Assembly (NCBI GenBank): GCA_035485275.1
Contig: DATHOE010000037.1
Span: forward strand, 32,279-96,278
Length of the DNA: 64,000 bases
Reading direction: 5' to 3'
DNA from: DAIDJD01 sp035485275
GTDB lineage: Bacteria > Oederibacteriota > JAJYGY01 > DAIDJD01
In this document: positions 1-7,193 of the stretch, piece by piece
Numbering within the stretch: position 1 is the stretch's first letter
How the letters are laid out: every line of letters begins with the position of its first letter
Program-made: the position numbers and the translations under genes
The notes under the pieces: generated by a model
What the model saw: the letters and a program-made list of their open reading frames with translations, nothing else
Database searches by the model: none
Told to the model about the DNA's origin: nothing

Positions 1-86
1 CGTATAAAGTCTAAGAACTTTCGCTAAGCTGGGCCTTGGCTCCGAAGCCAGAACCAAAGCGCCGCCCTTGCATTGTGGAGCAGACC

Positions 87-947
87 ATGGACATCGGATT
101 CCTCGGAACCGGAAGTATGGGCCTACCCATGGCCCGTAATCTTCTCAGGGCTGGACATACCCTGAAGGTATGGAACCGTTCGCCGGAAAAGGCCCGGATT
201 CTCGTGTCTGAGGGCGCCACTTTAGCCCCCAGCCCGGCCCAGGCCGTGACGCCAGGTGGCATCGCCGTAACCATGCTCAGCGACGACACGGCCCTGGAAG
301 GGGTGACCAAGGGGCCTGAGGGCTTCCTAACATCCTTAGGACAAGGCCTGCACCTGAGCATGTCCACGGTCAGCCCTGATTTGAACCGCCGCCTCGCCAA
401 GGAGCAGGCCCTTCTTGGAGGGGCCCTGGTCGCCGCCCCAGTCTTTGGCCGTCCGGACGCTGCTGCTGCGGCCAAACTCAACATCCCTTGCTCCGGGCCG
501 GAGGCCGCACGGGCCAGGGCACTGCCTTTGCTTGAGGTTTTGGGCCAGTGCGTGCGGGATTTTGGCGAGGATCCGGGTGCAGCGAATGTGGTCAAATTGT
601 GCGGAAATTTCCTGATTTTATCGGCCACCCAGGCCCTGGCCGAGTGCCTCTCCGTGGCGCAGGCCAACGGGCTGGACCGTGGCGCGGTGATGGACTTCTA
701 CTCCAGCACCAATTTCGCCTGCCCGGTATATAAGGCCTATGGAGGGCGCTTGGCGGCTGAAGACTATTCCGAAGGCGGCTTCAAACTGAGCCTGGCAGCC
801 AAGGATCTGCGCTTGTTCGCGGGGCAGAAGGGAAGCGGCCACCTGAAACTTCGGGCCCTGCTGGAGGAATTGTTCGCGTCGGCTTCCGCCAGAGGCTGGG
901 ATAATGAGGACGTGACTGCCTTGGCCCGGCTAGTGGCAAAACCGTGA
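87..947 (+). CDS. NAD(P)-dependent beta-hydroxyacid dehydrogenase (3-hydroxyisobutyrate dehydrogenase family)
   Basis: A 286-residue oxidoreductase, the normal length for the family. It begins with a Rossmann dinucleotide-binding motif (GFLGTGSMG) and NRSPEKA after the second strand. The family's catalytic lysine is probably the K in NVVKLCGNF, and an all-helical C-terminal domain follows. Members reduce or oxidise short beta-hydroxyacids or semialdehydes (3-hydroxyisobutyrate, tartronate semialdehyde, succinic semialdehyde); the substrate cannot be read here. The frame is open upstream to 36, but the ATG at 87 is preceded by GGAG and starts right before the Rossmann strand, so it is preferred. 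It appears monocistronic, with a 270-bp gap downstream. Confidence 0.85.
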   Translation: MDIGFLGTGSMGLPMARNLLRAGHTLKVWNRSPEKARILVSEGATLAPSPAQAVTPGGIAVTMLSDDTALEGVTKGPEGFLTSLGQGLHLSMSTVSPDLNRRLAKEQALLGGALVAAPVFGRPDAAAAAKLNIPCSGPEAARARALPLLEVLGQCVRDFGEDPGAANVVKLCGNFLILSATQALAECLSVAQANGLDRGAVMDFYSSTNFACPVYKAYGGRLAAEDYSEGGFKLSLAAKDLRLFAGQKGSGHLKLRALLEELFASASARGWDNEDVTALARLVAKP

Positions 948-1220
948 ATCCGGTGATAGGGAACCCGGAGCGTGACTCTTGCAAAAATGTCGCCGCTGAC
1001 GTAATGTTCTTTTGTGTGACGGCCTAACCAAGCGCTGATTATGCGGCTTGGCGTTTCAAGGAAAGCGGAGCTCTTCTGGCGAACGCTTGAAACTATTGAT
1101 CGACATTGAAGAATTCCGCTTTGATGCATTTGAAAATCCTAACAAGCATCCTGCAATTGGTGGGTTTAAGCCGGCTAATGTGAGCCGGTGGTCCTTTCGA
1201 ATTTCCCCTAAGGAGACTCC
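948..1220. other. Intergenic region with weak inverted repeats
   Basis: No convincing gene is visible here. It contains an 8-bp inverted repeat (GTTTCAAG at 1053-1060 and CTTGAAAC at 1086-1093) and a short stem CCGGCT/AGCCGG at 1171-1188, just upstream of the ribosome-binding site of the next gene. These may be leader or operator structures, but neither is strong. Confidence 0.3.
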
Positions 1221-1883
1221 ATGCGACACAAACGTTCAACGGTTTTGGCCCTGGCTTCGGCCCTGATGCTGACCTTGCCGGCTTTAGGCTGGGCGCGCCA
1301 CAGGATGACCGAGGACCAAGATACGGACCAGGCGGCTGCGGCTCAGCCGGCCCCCCAGTGGGGCGTCGGCGCGGCCTACCTGCCCAGCCCGACCGGCCCT
1401 CTGGACGCCCTCACCGGCACCTTCAAGCCGAACCCGGACCTTGCCCTGGATGGCCTTTTGTTGGCCGGCAGCGGCTCCGTGGATGAAGGCGGCACGGATT
1501 CGTCAGGAAACGAGGTCAATGACAGCATCGGAAGCTTCGGATTGGGCGTCCAGGGCCGTTACGACCTCCTCCATCCCACCGACTACTTGGCTTTCCAGGT
1601 GGTGGGCAGGCTCTCTTGGGTGGACGAAGGCGACACCCATACCGTGGCCGGGCACGCCAGTTCCACCAGCGAAAGCCAGTTCGGAATCTTCGCTGGCGCG
1701 GGTTTTGAAGGCTTCATTCCGTCCTGGAAGAGCGTTTCGGTCGAGGTCAACAGCGGCCTGAACATCGCCTTCACCGGTGCGAGCGGCGGCGGCGCCAGCT
1801 CCAGCGACGACACCGTCAATCTCGGCGGCAGCGGCGGCGCGGCTTTCTTCCCCTTTAACTTTGCCGTGCACTACTACTTCTAG
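1221..1883 (+). CDS. Putative outer-membrane beta-barrel protein
   Basis: A 220-residue secreted protein. It has a clear Sec signal peptide (MRHKRS, then a hydrophobic stretch, cleavage near ALGWA). The mature part is rich in Gly, Ser, Asp and alternating aromatic residues, and the last residues (NFAVHYYF) end in Phe, the usual Bam-recognised C-terminal beta-signal. This suggests a small outer-membrane barrel of about eight strands. The ATG start has an excellent AAGGAG five bases upstream. No enzymatic motif is visible. The ABC operon starts 15 bp downstream, so the two may be co-transcribed. Confidence 0.65.
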   Translation: MRHKRSTVLALASALMLTLPALGWARHRMTEDQDTDQAAAAQPAPQWGVGAAYLPSPTGPLDALTGTFKPNPDLALDGLLLAGSGSVDEGGTDSSGNEVNDSIGSFGLGVQGRYDLLHPTDYLAFQVVGRLSWVDEGDTHTVAGHASSTSESQFGIFAGAGFEGFIPSWKSVSVEVNSGLNIAFTGASGGGASSSDDTVNLGGSGGAAFFPFNFAVHYYF

Positions 1884-1898
1884 CGCCTCGGAGCACCA

Positions 1899-2939
1899 TT
1901 GCCTCGCAATACAGGGGCCGCGGGTCCGGCGATCGAGACCCGCGGCCTCGCCAAATCCTATGTCCAGAGGGTGGTGCAAGCGGGTCTGATGGGCTCGATC
2001 AAGGGCCTGTTCCACGCCGAAAAAAAGGTGGTGACGGCCCTCAAGGGCCTGGACCTGAGGGTTGAACGCGGGGAGGCGGTGGGCCTCATCGGCGAGAACG
2101 GCGCCGGTAAAAGCACGACCATGAAGCTGCTGACCGGGATCCTCCACCCGAGCGGCGGGCACTTGAGCGTGCTGGGCCACCAGCCCTCGCGGGAACGCAA
2201 ACTCCTGGCCCGCAAGATCGGCGTGGTCTTCGGCCAGAAACCGCAGCTGTTGTGGGACATCGCCGTGCGGGAGACCTTCGAGCTCCTGCGGGTGATGTAC
2301 CGCATCCCCGACGCGGTGTACGCGGAAACCTCGGCGCTTACCGCGAAATTGCTCGGCCTGGAGCCCCTTTTGGGGGTCCCGGTGCGCCTGCTTTCCCTGG
2401 GCCAGCGCATGCGGGCCGATTTGGCCTGCTCTTTTTTGCACGCCCCCCAGTTGGTTTTTTTGGACGAACCCACCATCGGTCTGGACGTTTTGGCCAAGGA
2501 ACAGGCCCGCCAGTTGATCAAGACCATGCGCTCCCGTTTCGGCATGAGCCTGATCCTCACCACCCACGACCTGAAGGACATCACCGACACCTGTGAACGG
2601 GTGGTGCTTCTGGACAAGGGAAGCCTGCTCTTCGACGGCAGCCTGCCGGCCTTTGAGCACAAATTCGCGCGGGAAAAACGCATCGTGGTGCAGTTGGAGC
2701 GTCCCCTGGACGCCGCGTCCCGCAAGGCGCTGGGCGCCCGGATCGCCCGCCTCGGCGGCAAGCTGCAGAGGGCGTCCGGCATCGAGGTGGCGGTGGCCTA
2801 TGAGCGGCCTGCGGCGGTGCGCGGACTGACCCAGCTGCTGGTGACCAAGCTGGATGTCGCGGATATGGCCTTCGAAAAAAGCGACATGGAAAGCATCGTG
2901 CGCCGCATCTACGGGCGCCCCGGGGCCCGGCGTGGGTGA
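1899..2939 (+). CDS. ABC-2 type transporter ATP-binding protein (COG4586-like)
   Basis: A 346-residue ATPase subunit with Walker A GENGAGKST, a signature-like segment LSLGQRMRADLA, Walker B LVFLDEPTIGLD and the switch His in LTTHDLKD. A long C-terminal extension follows the nucleotide-binding domain, as in the COG4586 group that pairs with two COG4587/COG3694 permeases. It begins at a TTG codon; no ATG or GTG lies before the first conserved strand. It overlaps the first permease, so the three genes form one operon. The substrate is unknown; relatives export antibiotics, lipids or polysaccharides. Confidence 0.88.
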   Translation: MPRNTGAAGPAIETRGLAKSYVQRVVQAGLMGSIKGLFHAEKKVVTALKGLDLRVERGEAVGLIGENGAGKSTTMKLLTGILHPSGGHLSVLGHQPSRERKLLARKIGVVFGQKPQLLWDIAVRETFELLRVMYRIPDAVYAETSALTAKLLGLEPLLGVPVRLLSLGQRMRADLACSFLHAPQLVFLDEPTIGLDVLAKEQARQLIKTMRSRFGMSLILTTHDLKDITDTCERVVLLDKGSLLFDGSLPAFEHKFAREKRIVVQLERPLDAASRKALGARIARLGGKLQRASGIEVAVAYERPAAVRGLTQLLVTKLDVADMAFEKSDMESIVRRIYGRPGARRG

Positions 2940-3744
2940 ATTGTCGCTGGTGGCGCGCACCGGGCGGGTGCTGTTCAGCCGGGCCGTCCAAGGCCGCCTG
3001 GCCTATGCCAAATATTTTTTCATCAGTTTGCTGGGGTTTTTCGTCGGCTTCGGCCTGACCCTGATGCTTTGGCTCTACGTCAACGACCACCGCGCAGGCG
3101 GCTTGGCCGTGGGCAGGGACGACCTGATCGCCTACCTGGCCCTGGCCTTGGTCATCAATTTCACCCTGTCCCTGTCCTTGGACTCCATCCTTTCCAGCCG
3201 CATCCGCACCGGCCAGGTGGCGGTGGACCTGCTCAAGCCCATCAGTTTCCAGTGGATGTATTTCTTCATCTCGATGGCGGACATCGTCATCCAGGCCTGC
3301 ATGGGGGCCGTGGTCCTGGTGGTGGCCTTCTTCGTGCTGTCCGTGAAGCCTTTGAGGCTGGAAGCCGTCCAGATGGCTGTCTTTTTCGTGAGCCTGGTGC
3401 TGGCGATATTGGTTCAGTACGGCATCTGCTTCATCTTCACCCTGGGCGCCTTTTTCACCAATTTCGGGTACGGCATGTTCAACCTGCGCCTGATGACCCA
3501 GGCCACCTTTTCAGGCGTTTTCGCGCCGCTGCTGCTGTATCCGATGAGCCTGCGGGCCGTGGCCTATGCCCTGCCCTTCCATTGCGTGGTGCACACCCCC
3601 GCCCTCATCGGACTTGGATGGGTGTCCCCGGTCCAGGCCCTGCCCTTGCTGGCCGAGCAGTTGGCCTGGGCCGCGGGCCTTTTCGCCGCGGGGCAGCTCG
3701 GATTCCGTTGGATTTTGGCCCGTTTCAGCATCCAGGGCGGCTGA
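2932..3744 (+). CDS. ABC-2 family permease, first subunit
   Basis: A roughly 270-residue integral membrane protein with about six hydrophobic helices (for example YFFISLLGFFVGFGL and YLALALVINFTLSLSL). The GTG at 2932 overlaps the ATPase stop codon at 2937-2939, which points to translational coupling; the frame is open further upstream only inside the ATPase gene. It belongs to the ABC-2 permeases that come as two dissimilar subunits beside one COG4586-type ATPase. It should form half of the membrane channel of the exporter. Confidence 0.82.
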   Translation: MGELSLVARTGRVLFSRAVQGRLAYAKYFFISLLGFFVGFGLTLMLWLYVNDHRAGGLAVGRDDLIAYLALALVINFTLSLSLDSILSSRIRTGQVAVDLLKPISFQWMYFFISMADIVIQACMGAVVLVVAFFVLSVKPLRLEAVQMAVFFVSLVLAILVQYGICFIFTLGAFFTNFGYGMFNLRLMTQATFSGVFAPLLLYPMSLRAVAYALPFHCVVHTPALIGLGWVSPVQALPLLAEQLAWAAGLFAAGQLGFRWILARFSIQGG

Positions 3745-4527
3745 GTGGGCGAACTGGGGATCTATTTCAAGGCCTTCAAGTCGATGCTCGCCACGCGCTT
3801 TGAGTACCGCACGGACGTGGTGCTGAGCCTGCTGGGCTCGCTCTTTTACCAGCTGAGCCCCCTTGTCACCTATGCCGTGATCGCGACGCAGGTCCCCAAC
3901 CTGGACGGCTGGAACTCCACGCAGATACTGTTTTTGTTCGGATTGTGGGCCCTGGCCATGGGGCTTTCCGAGCTGCTTTTCGACCGGGTCTGGTACGTGG
4001 GCGGCATGGTGAACCTCGGGCAATTCGACCGCCTCCTGCTCTGCCCGGTGGAGACCCTGCCTTTCTGCCTGGTCACGGAACCCCAATTGCATTCGGTGGG
4101 CAATATTTTCTGCGGCTGCGCCATGCTGGGCTTCGCAGGCTATTCGCTCCATTTCGCCTGGTGGATCTGGCCGCTCCTGCCTTTTTGGGGCGCCTGCGGC
4201 GCGGTCATCTATTCCGGCATTTTGGTGGTCTTTTCCACGATCCTCATCGTCCTGCCCGGGAACGGCGTGAACGTGGCCCAATTGGTGCAACAGGCCGGCA
4301 ACGCCACGCGTTTCCCTTTGGGCGTCTTTCCGGGCGCGGTGAAATGGATTTTGCTCTTTGTGGTGCCTTTGGGAGCCTACCAATTTTTGCCGGGCCTCTG
4401 GCTCTTCCACGGCGGTTCGCCCGTGGCCGGCCTCCTGGCCCCGCCAGCCGCGGCCCTGGCGACGGCCGCCCTGGCCTGGTTCGCCTGGGAAAGCGCGTTG
4501 AACCACTATGAAAGCACTGGAAACTGA
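3745..4527 (+). CDS. ABC-2 family permease, second subunit
   Basis: A 260-residue membrane protein with about six transmembrane helices, starting at a GTG directly after the stop codon of the first permease. Its first residues (GELGIYFKAFKSML) resemble the start of the other permease (GELSLVARTGRVLF), and the whole protein is probably a diverged paralogue. With the preceding two genes it completes an ATPase plus two-permease exporter. The operon ends 31 bp before the convergent MarC gene. Confidence 0.82.
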   Translation: MGELGIYFKAFKSMLATRFEYRTDVVLSLLGSLFYQLSPLVTYAVIATQVPNLDGWNSTQILFLFGLWALAMGLSELLFDRVWYVGGMVNLGQFDRLLLCPVETLPFCLVTEPQLHSVGNIFCGCAMLGFAGYSLHFAWWIWPLLPFWGACGAVIYSGILVVFSTILIVLPGNGVNVAQLVQQAGNATRFPLGVFPGAVKWILLFVVPLGAYQFLPGLWLFHGGSPVAGLLAPPAAALATAALAWFAWESALNHYESTGN

Positions 4528-4532
4528 AGGTT

Positions 4533-4556
4533 TAGGCCCCGGCCTAGCCCGTTTTT
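4533..4556 (+). terminator. Possible intrinsic terminator of the ABC operon
   Basis: TAGGCC and GGCCTA face each other across a two-base loop, and T5 follows five bases later. It lies in the short gap between the convergent ABC permease and MarC genes. The tight loop makes the call tentative. Confidence 0.4.
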
Positions 4557-4557
4557 C

Positions 4558-5151
4558 TCACAGCAACATCTGCACGCCATGCCGGATCATCATCACGGCT
4601 ATGGAGGCCAGCAATATATACGACAATTTGGACAGGGCTTGGGTGCCCCGTTCGCCGAAGAATCGCCCCAGACGCGGGGATTGGTCCAGGATCATCCAAG
4701 ACACCAGGCAATTGAGAAGGATGGACGCGAGCGTGACCAAAAGGCCGTAGCTGCTGAGCAGGATGACCGTCGTGGCCATGGCGGCCGGTCCGGCGAGCAG
4801 GGGCGTGGCCAGGGGCACGATGCCGAACTCCAGGGCCGCCGCGGGCAGGGGCTTGTCCGGATCCAGGAGCAGGGCCTTGATGGACAGGACGAGCAGGAGC
4901 AGCCCGCCGGCCACCAGGAAGTCCGAATCGGTCACGCCCAGGACCAGGAAAACGGCCTTGCCGATGAACAGGAAGGTGACAAGGATCAGTCCCGCCGCCG
5001 CCGCACCCTCGCGCATGGCTTTTTTCCGTTTGGCCTCGTCCATGCCCCGGGTCATGGCGAGGACCATGGGCAGAAAATCGAAGGAGCCCATGGCTATGAA
5101 CAGGGGGATGAAACTCAGGATATAGGGACGCAGGATTGCGTAGATGGGCAT
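4558..5151 (-). CDS. MarC (UPF0056) family integral membrane protein
   Basis: A 197-residue protein with six predicted transmembrane helices, matching the size and pattern of MarC/YchE proteins: an early SFIPLFIAMGSFDFLP segment, a mid-protein charged loop, and LAGPAAMATTVILL near the second half. Family members sit in the inner membrane; their function is unsettled, and the old link to multiple antibiotic resistance was not confirmed. It is convergent with the ABC operon and lies 51 bp downstream of the folate operon on the same strand. Confidence 0.85.
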   Translation of the reverse strand: MPIYAILRPYILSFIPLFIAMGSFDFLPMVLAMTRGMDEAKRKKAMREGAAAAGLILVTFLFIGKAVFLVLGVTDSDFLVAGGLLLLVLSIKALLLDPDKPLPAAALEFGIVPLATPLLAGPAAMATTVILLSSYGLLVTLASILLNCLVSWMILDQSPRLGRFFGERGTQALSKLSYILLASIAVMMIRHGVQMLL

Positions 5152-5202
5152 GATTGGCGCCGGTGTGCCTCTGGGAGGCCTCCGGCGGCTCCTAGGGCCG
5201 CT

Positions 5203-5916
5203 TTAGGCGGTGAAGAGGTGGTCCGGAACGGCGCGCATGACGGCGTCCACCCATGCGCGGGCCTGGGGATCGGGAAGGACTGATTCACCCGCGTCGGCTC
5301 CGGCGCCGGCCTCCGGGGCCTTCTCCTCGTCCCAGGCGGCCTCGGAGCGGGCCAGGCGCACCCTCAGGGGCGCGGCCAGGGCGGGATCCTTGATTAAATT
5401 CAGGTTCACCTGGACGTTTTCCGCGGAGGCCGACAGCGCCGCCTTGGCCAGGCTGCGGGCGACGTTCACGTCGCTCAGGACCCTAGGATTGCCGATGCGC
5501 GCGAGCACGCGCACGGCGCCTCGGGCGCCCAAAAGGTGGGCGCAGAGTTCATGCACGGCCAGCGGGACGCGGGCGGCGTCGCCAAGGGCGGCCTGCATGC
5601 CAGCGGAGCGGTCCGCGGCGCCTTCGGGGCTGTCCTTGGGGCGGGCGGCGGCCAGGCCGTAGGACTGGAAGGCCAGGCTGTCCGCGTCCGCAAGGCGCTC
5701 GGCCGCGGCCTTTACCGCCAGCGCGTCCTCCAAAATGAGCGCCAGGGAAGCCTCGTGGCGCAGGGCCTGGGCCTTGCCCTGGGTCAGCCGGGCCACCATG
5801 CACAAAAGGGCCGCCGCCTGGGCCAGGGTCCAAGCCGCCGCCGCGCCGCCGCCGGGGGTGGGGGCCGCGCTCGCCAGGGCGTCCAAATATGAGCCTAGGC
5901 TCTCAGAACGGGGCAT
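5203..5916 (-). CDS. Cyclodeaminase/FchA-type methenyl-THF cyclohydrolase (FTCD_C fold)
   Basis: A 237-residue protein starting with SLGSYLDALASAAPTPGGG, the conserved N-terminal signature of the formimidoyl-THF cyclodeaminase domain family. No formiminotransferase domain is present. In Methylobacterium the free-standing homologue FchA is a methenyl-THF cyclohydrolase. Its start overlaps the end of the methylene-THF dehydrogenase gene by 14 bp, so cyclohydrolase is the most economical function. Together the pair would interconvert methylene-THF and formyl-THF in the cytoplasm. Cyclodeamination of formimino-THF is the alternative. Confidence 0.8.
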   Translation of the reverse strand: MPRSESLGSYLDALASAAPTPGGGAAAAWTLAQAAALLCMVARLTQGKAQALRHEASLALILEDALAVKAAAERLADADSLAFQSYGLAAARPKDSPEGAADRSAGMQAALGDAARVPLAVHELCAHLLGARGAVRVLARIGNPRVLSDVNVARSLAKAALSASAENVQVNLNLIKDPALAAPLRVRLARSEAAWDEEKAPEAGAGADAGESVLPDPQARAWVDAVMRAVPDHLFTA

Positions 5917-6808
5917 GGCCGGCCTCCGGACGCAGATGGTGGTCTTCGAACAGCCGTAGGGCGTTGCGCAGGCACATGGCCACGGTGACCGGGCCCACCC
6001 GCGGAATGTAGAGCCCGGCTTTGTCCTTGGATTCCTCCTCGAAATTCTGGAGCGAGGAAATGTTGATGCAGACCGCGCCCGGCCTCAGTTCGTCCGCGCG
6101 GATCTTCTCGAAATGACGGGAGGGGACCGCGGTGATGACCACGTTGGATTCCCGCAGCGCCTGGGAGCGTTCCACCGCCTGGCGGGACGGGTCGTCGCGG
6201 GTGATGGCCATGCCGCCGTCTACGTCGAAGGAATAGACCAGGGCTCCGTCGTTGGCGAGCATGTGGGCCAGGGGCTTTCCGACCACGTCCGAGCGGTTGA
6301 AGAGGCTCACGGTCTGGCCGCTGAAGGGGAGGCCGACCTCGGAATGGGCTTCGGTCTCCTCCAGCAGCTTCAGCACCGCCAGGGGGGTGCAGGGGAGCAG
6401 GCATTTGTGCAGGCGTCCGGGGTCGTCGAAACGTTCGTTGGCGTATAGTTTCTGCATCCAATGGGAGCAGAGGCCCTCGACGTCCTTGTAGGGGTCGACC
6501 AGGTCCTTGATGCCGGAGTCGCGGGCGTCCCCGAAGATCGGATAGTATACGAAGATGCCGTGCACCCCGGGATCCCGGTTGGCGGCCTTGATGAGTTCGG
6601 CCACGTTGGCCTGGGTGGCCGTGACGAGGCTGAAACGCAGTCCGACGGCTTCGCAGCGGGCGCGGGTGTATTCGGCGTAGGTCTGGCAGGATTTGTCCTC
6701 GGACACCAGGAAGCCGGTGACATGCAGCGCATAGCCCTTGGCTTGGATGCGGGCCGCCACGTCGTCGCGGTGGAAGGACGCCAGGATATCGGGATCGAGT
6801 TTGTTCAT
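5903..6808 (-). CDS. NAD-dependent methylenetetrahydrofolate dehydrogenase (MTD1-like)
   Basis: A 301-residue FolD-superfamily protein. It resembles the monofunctional NAD-type enzyme of yeast (Mtd1) more than bacterial FolD: it has YYPIFGD and CLLPCTPLAVLKLLE, where FolD has its PxTP segment, followed by FNRSDVVGKPLAHMLANDGA in the nucleotide-binding domain. FolD's usual lysine-containing cyclohydrolase motif (YxxxK) is not obvious; the equivalent reads YTRAR. The ATG at 6808 overlaps the regulator's stop codon (ATGA). It oxidises methylene-THF to methenyl-THF, and the next gene probably supplies the cyclohydrolase step. Confidence 0.82.
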   Translation of the reverse strand: MNKLDPDILASFHRDDVAARIQAKGYALHVTGFLVSEDKSCQTYAEYTRARCEAVGLRFSLVTATQANVAELIKAANRDPGVHGIFVYYPIFGDARDSGIKDLVDPYKDVEGLCSHWMQKLYANERFDDPGRLHKCLLPCTPLAVLKLLEETEAHSEVGLPFSGQTVSLFNRSDVVGKPLAHMLANDGALVYSFDVDGGMAITRDDPSRQAVERSQALRESNVVITAVPSRHFEKIRADELRPGAVCINISSLQNFEEESKDKAGLYIPRVGPVTVAMCLRNALRLFEDHHLRPEAGHAPF

Positions 6809-7071
6809 CGTTTTTCCGCTCCGGCCGAACGCATCAATTCGGCCACGCTGGTGCCCAAGGCGTCGGCAAGGGCCTCCAGGCTGAGCAGCGTGAAGTTGGT
6901 GTCGGGGGCGGCGCGTTCGATGGTATAGAGCGTCTTCAGGGACACCCCGGCGCGTTTGGCTAGGCTGGCCTGGGTCAGGCCGGCCGCGGCACGCAAGGCC
7001 GCGATTTTGGATCCCACGAGGAGGCGGTAGTTTTCCTTGTCCGTCGGCTTCAAGGTCGTGCTCAAGGGCAT
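6805..7071 (-). CDS. XRE-family helix-turn-helix regulator
   Basis: An 88-residue (or 107 with an upstream start at 7128) DNA-binding protein with a single HTH_3 domain: KIAALRAAAGLTQASLAKRAGVS followed by KTLYTIE and a typical final helix. It is the first gene of the folate operon and is translationally coupled to the dehydrogenase, so it probably regulates its own operon. The start at 7071 is preferred because a TATAAT hexamer for this strand at 7138-7143 would place transcription initiation at about 7131, too close to an ATG at 7128. Confidence 0.8.
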   Translation of the reverse strand: MPLSTTLKPTDKENYRLLVGSKIAALRAAAGLTQASLAKRAGVSLKTLYTIERAAPDTNFTLLSLEALADALGTSVAELMRSAGAEKR

Positions 7072-7137
7072 GGGCCTGTCCTTTTTCCGGAAATTGTCGT
7101 CCTTCCAGCATGCTTTAGCTGGGGCCAAAGGACAAGT

Positions 7138-7143
7138 ATTATA
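7138..7143 (-). promoter_or_regulatory. Candidate -10 element for the folate operon
   Basis: A perfect TATAAT on the minus strand lies 67 bp upstream of the regulator's preferred start. No good -35 hexamer sits 16-18 bp upstream of it. The plus strand reads TATACT two bases over, so a bidirectional promoter also serving the glycosidase gene is possible. Confidence 0.4.
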
Positions 7144-7193
7144 CTACCGATTCCACGGGACTCCGCAGGGGGCGTCCCAAAGGGGAGCTCGCA

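Noticed and set aside
1048..1266. Possible 72-codon gene before the outer-membrane protein
   Set aside because: It overlaps the well-supported gene at 1221 in another frame and has no motif or ribosome site.
1503..2960. 485-codon frame antisense to the ABC ATPase and outer-membrane protein
   Set aside because: It spans two real genes on the other strand and has typical shadow composition.
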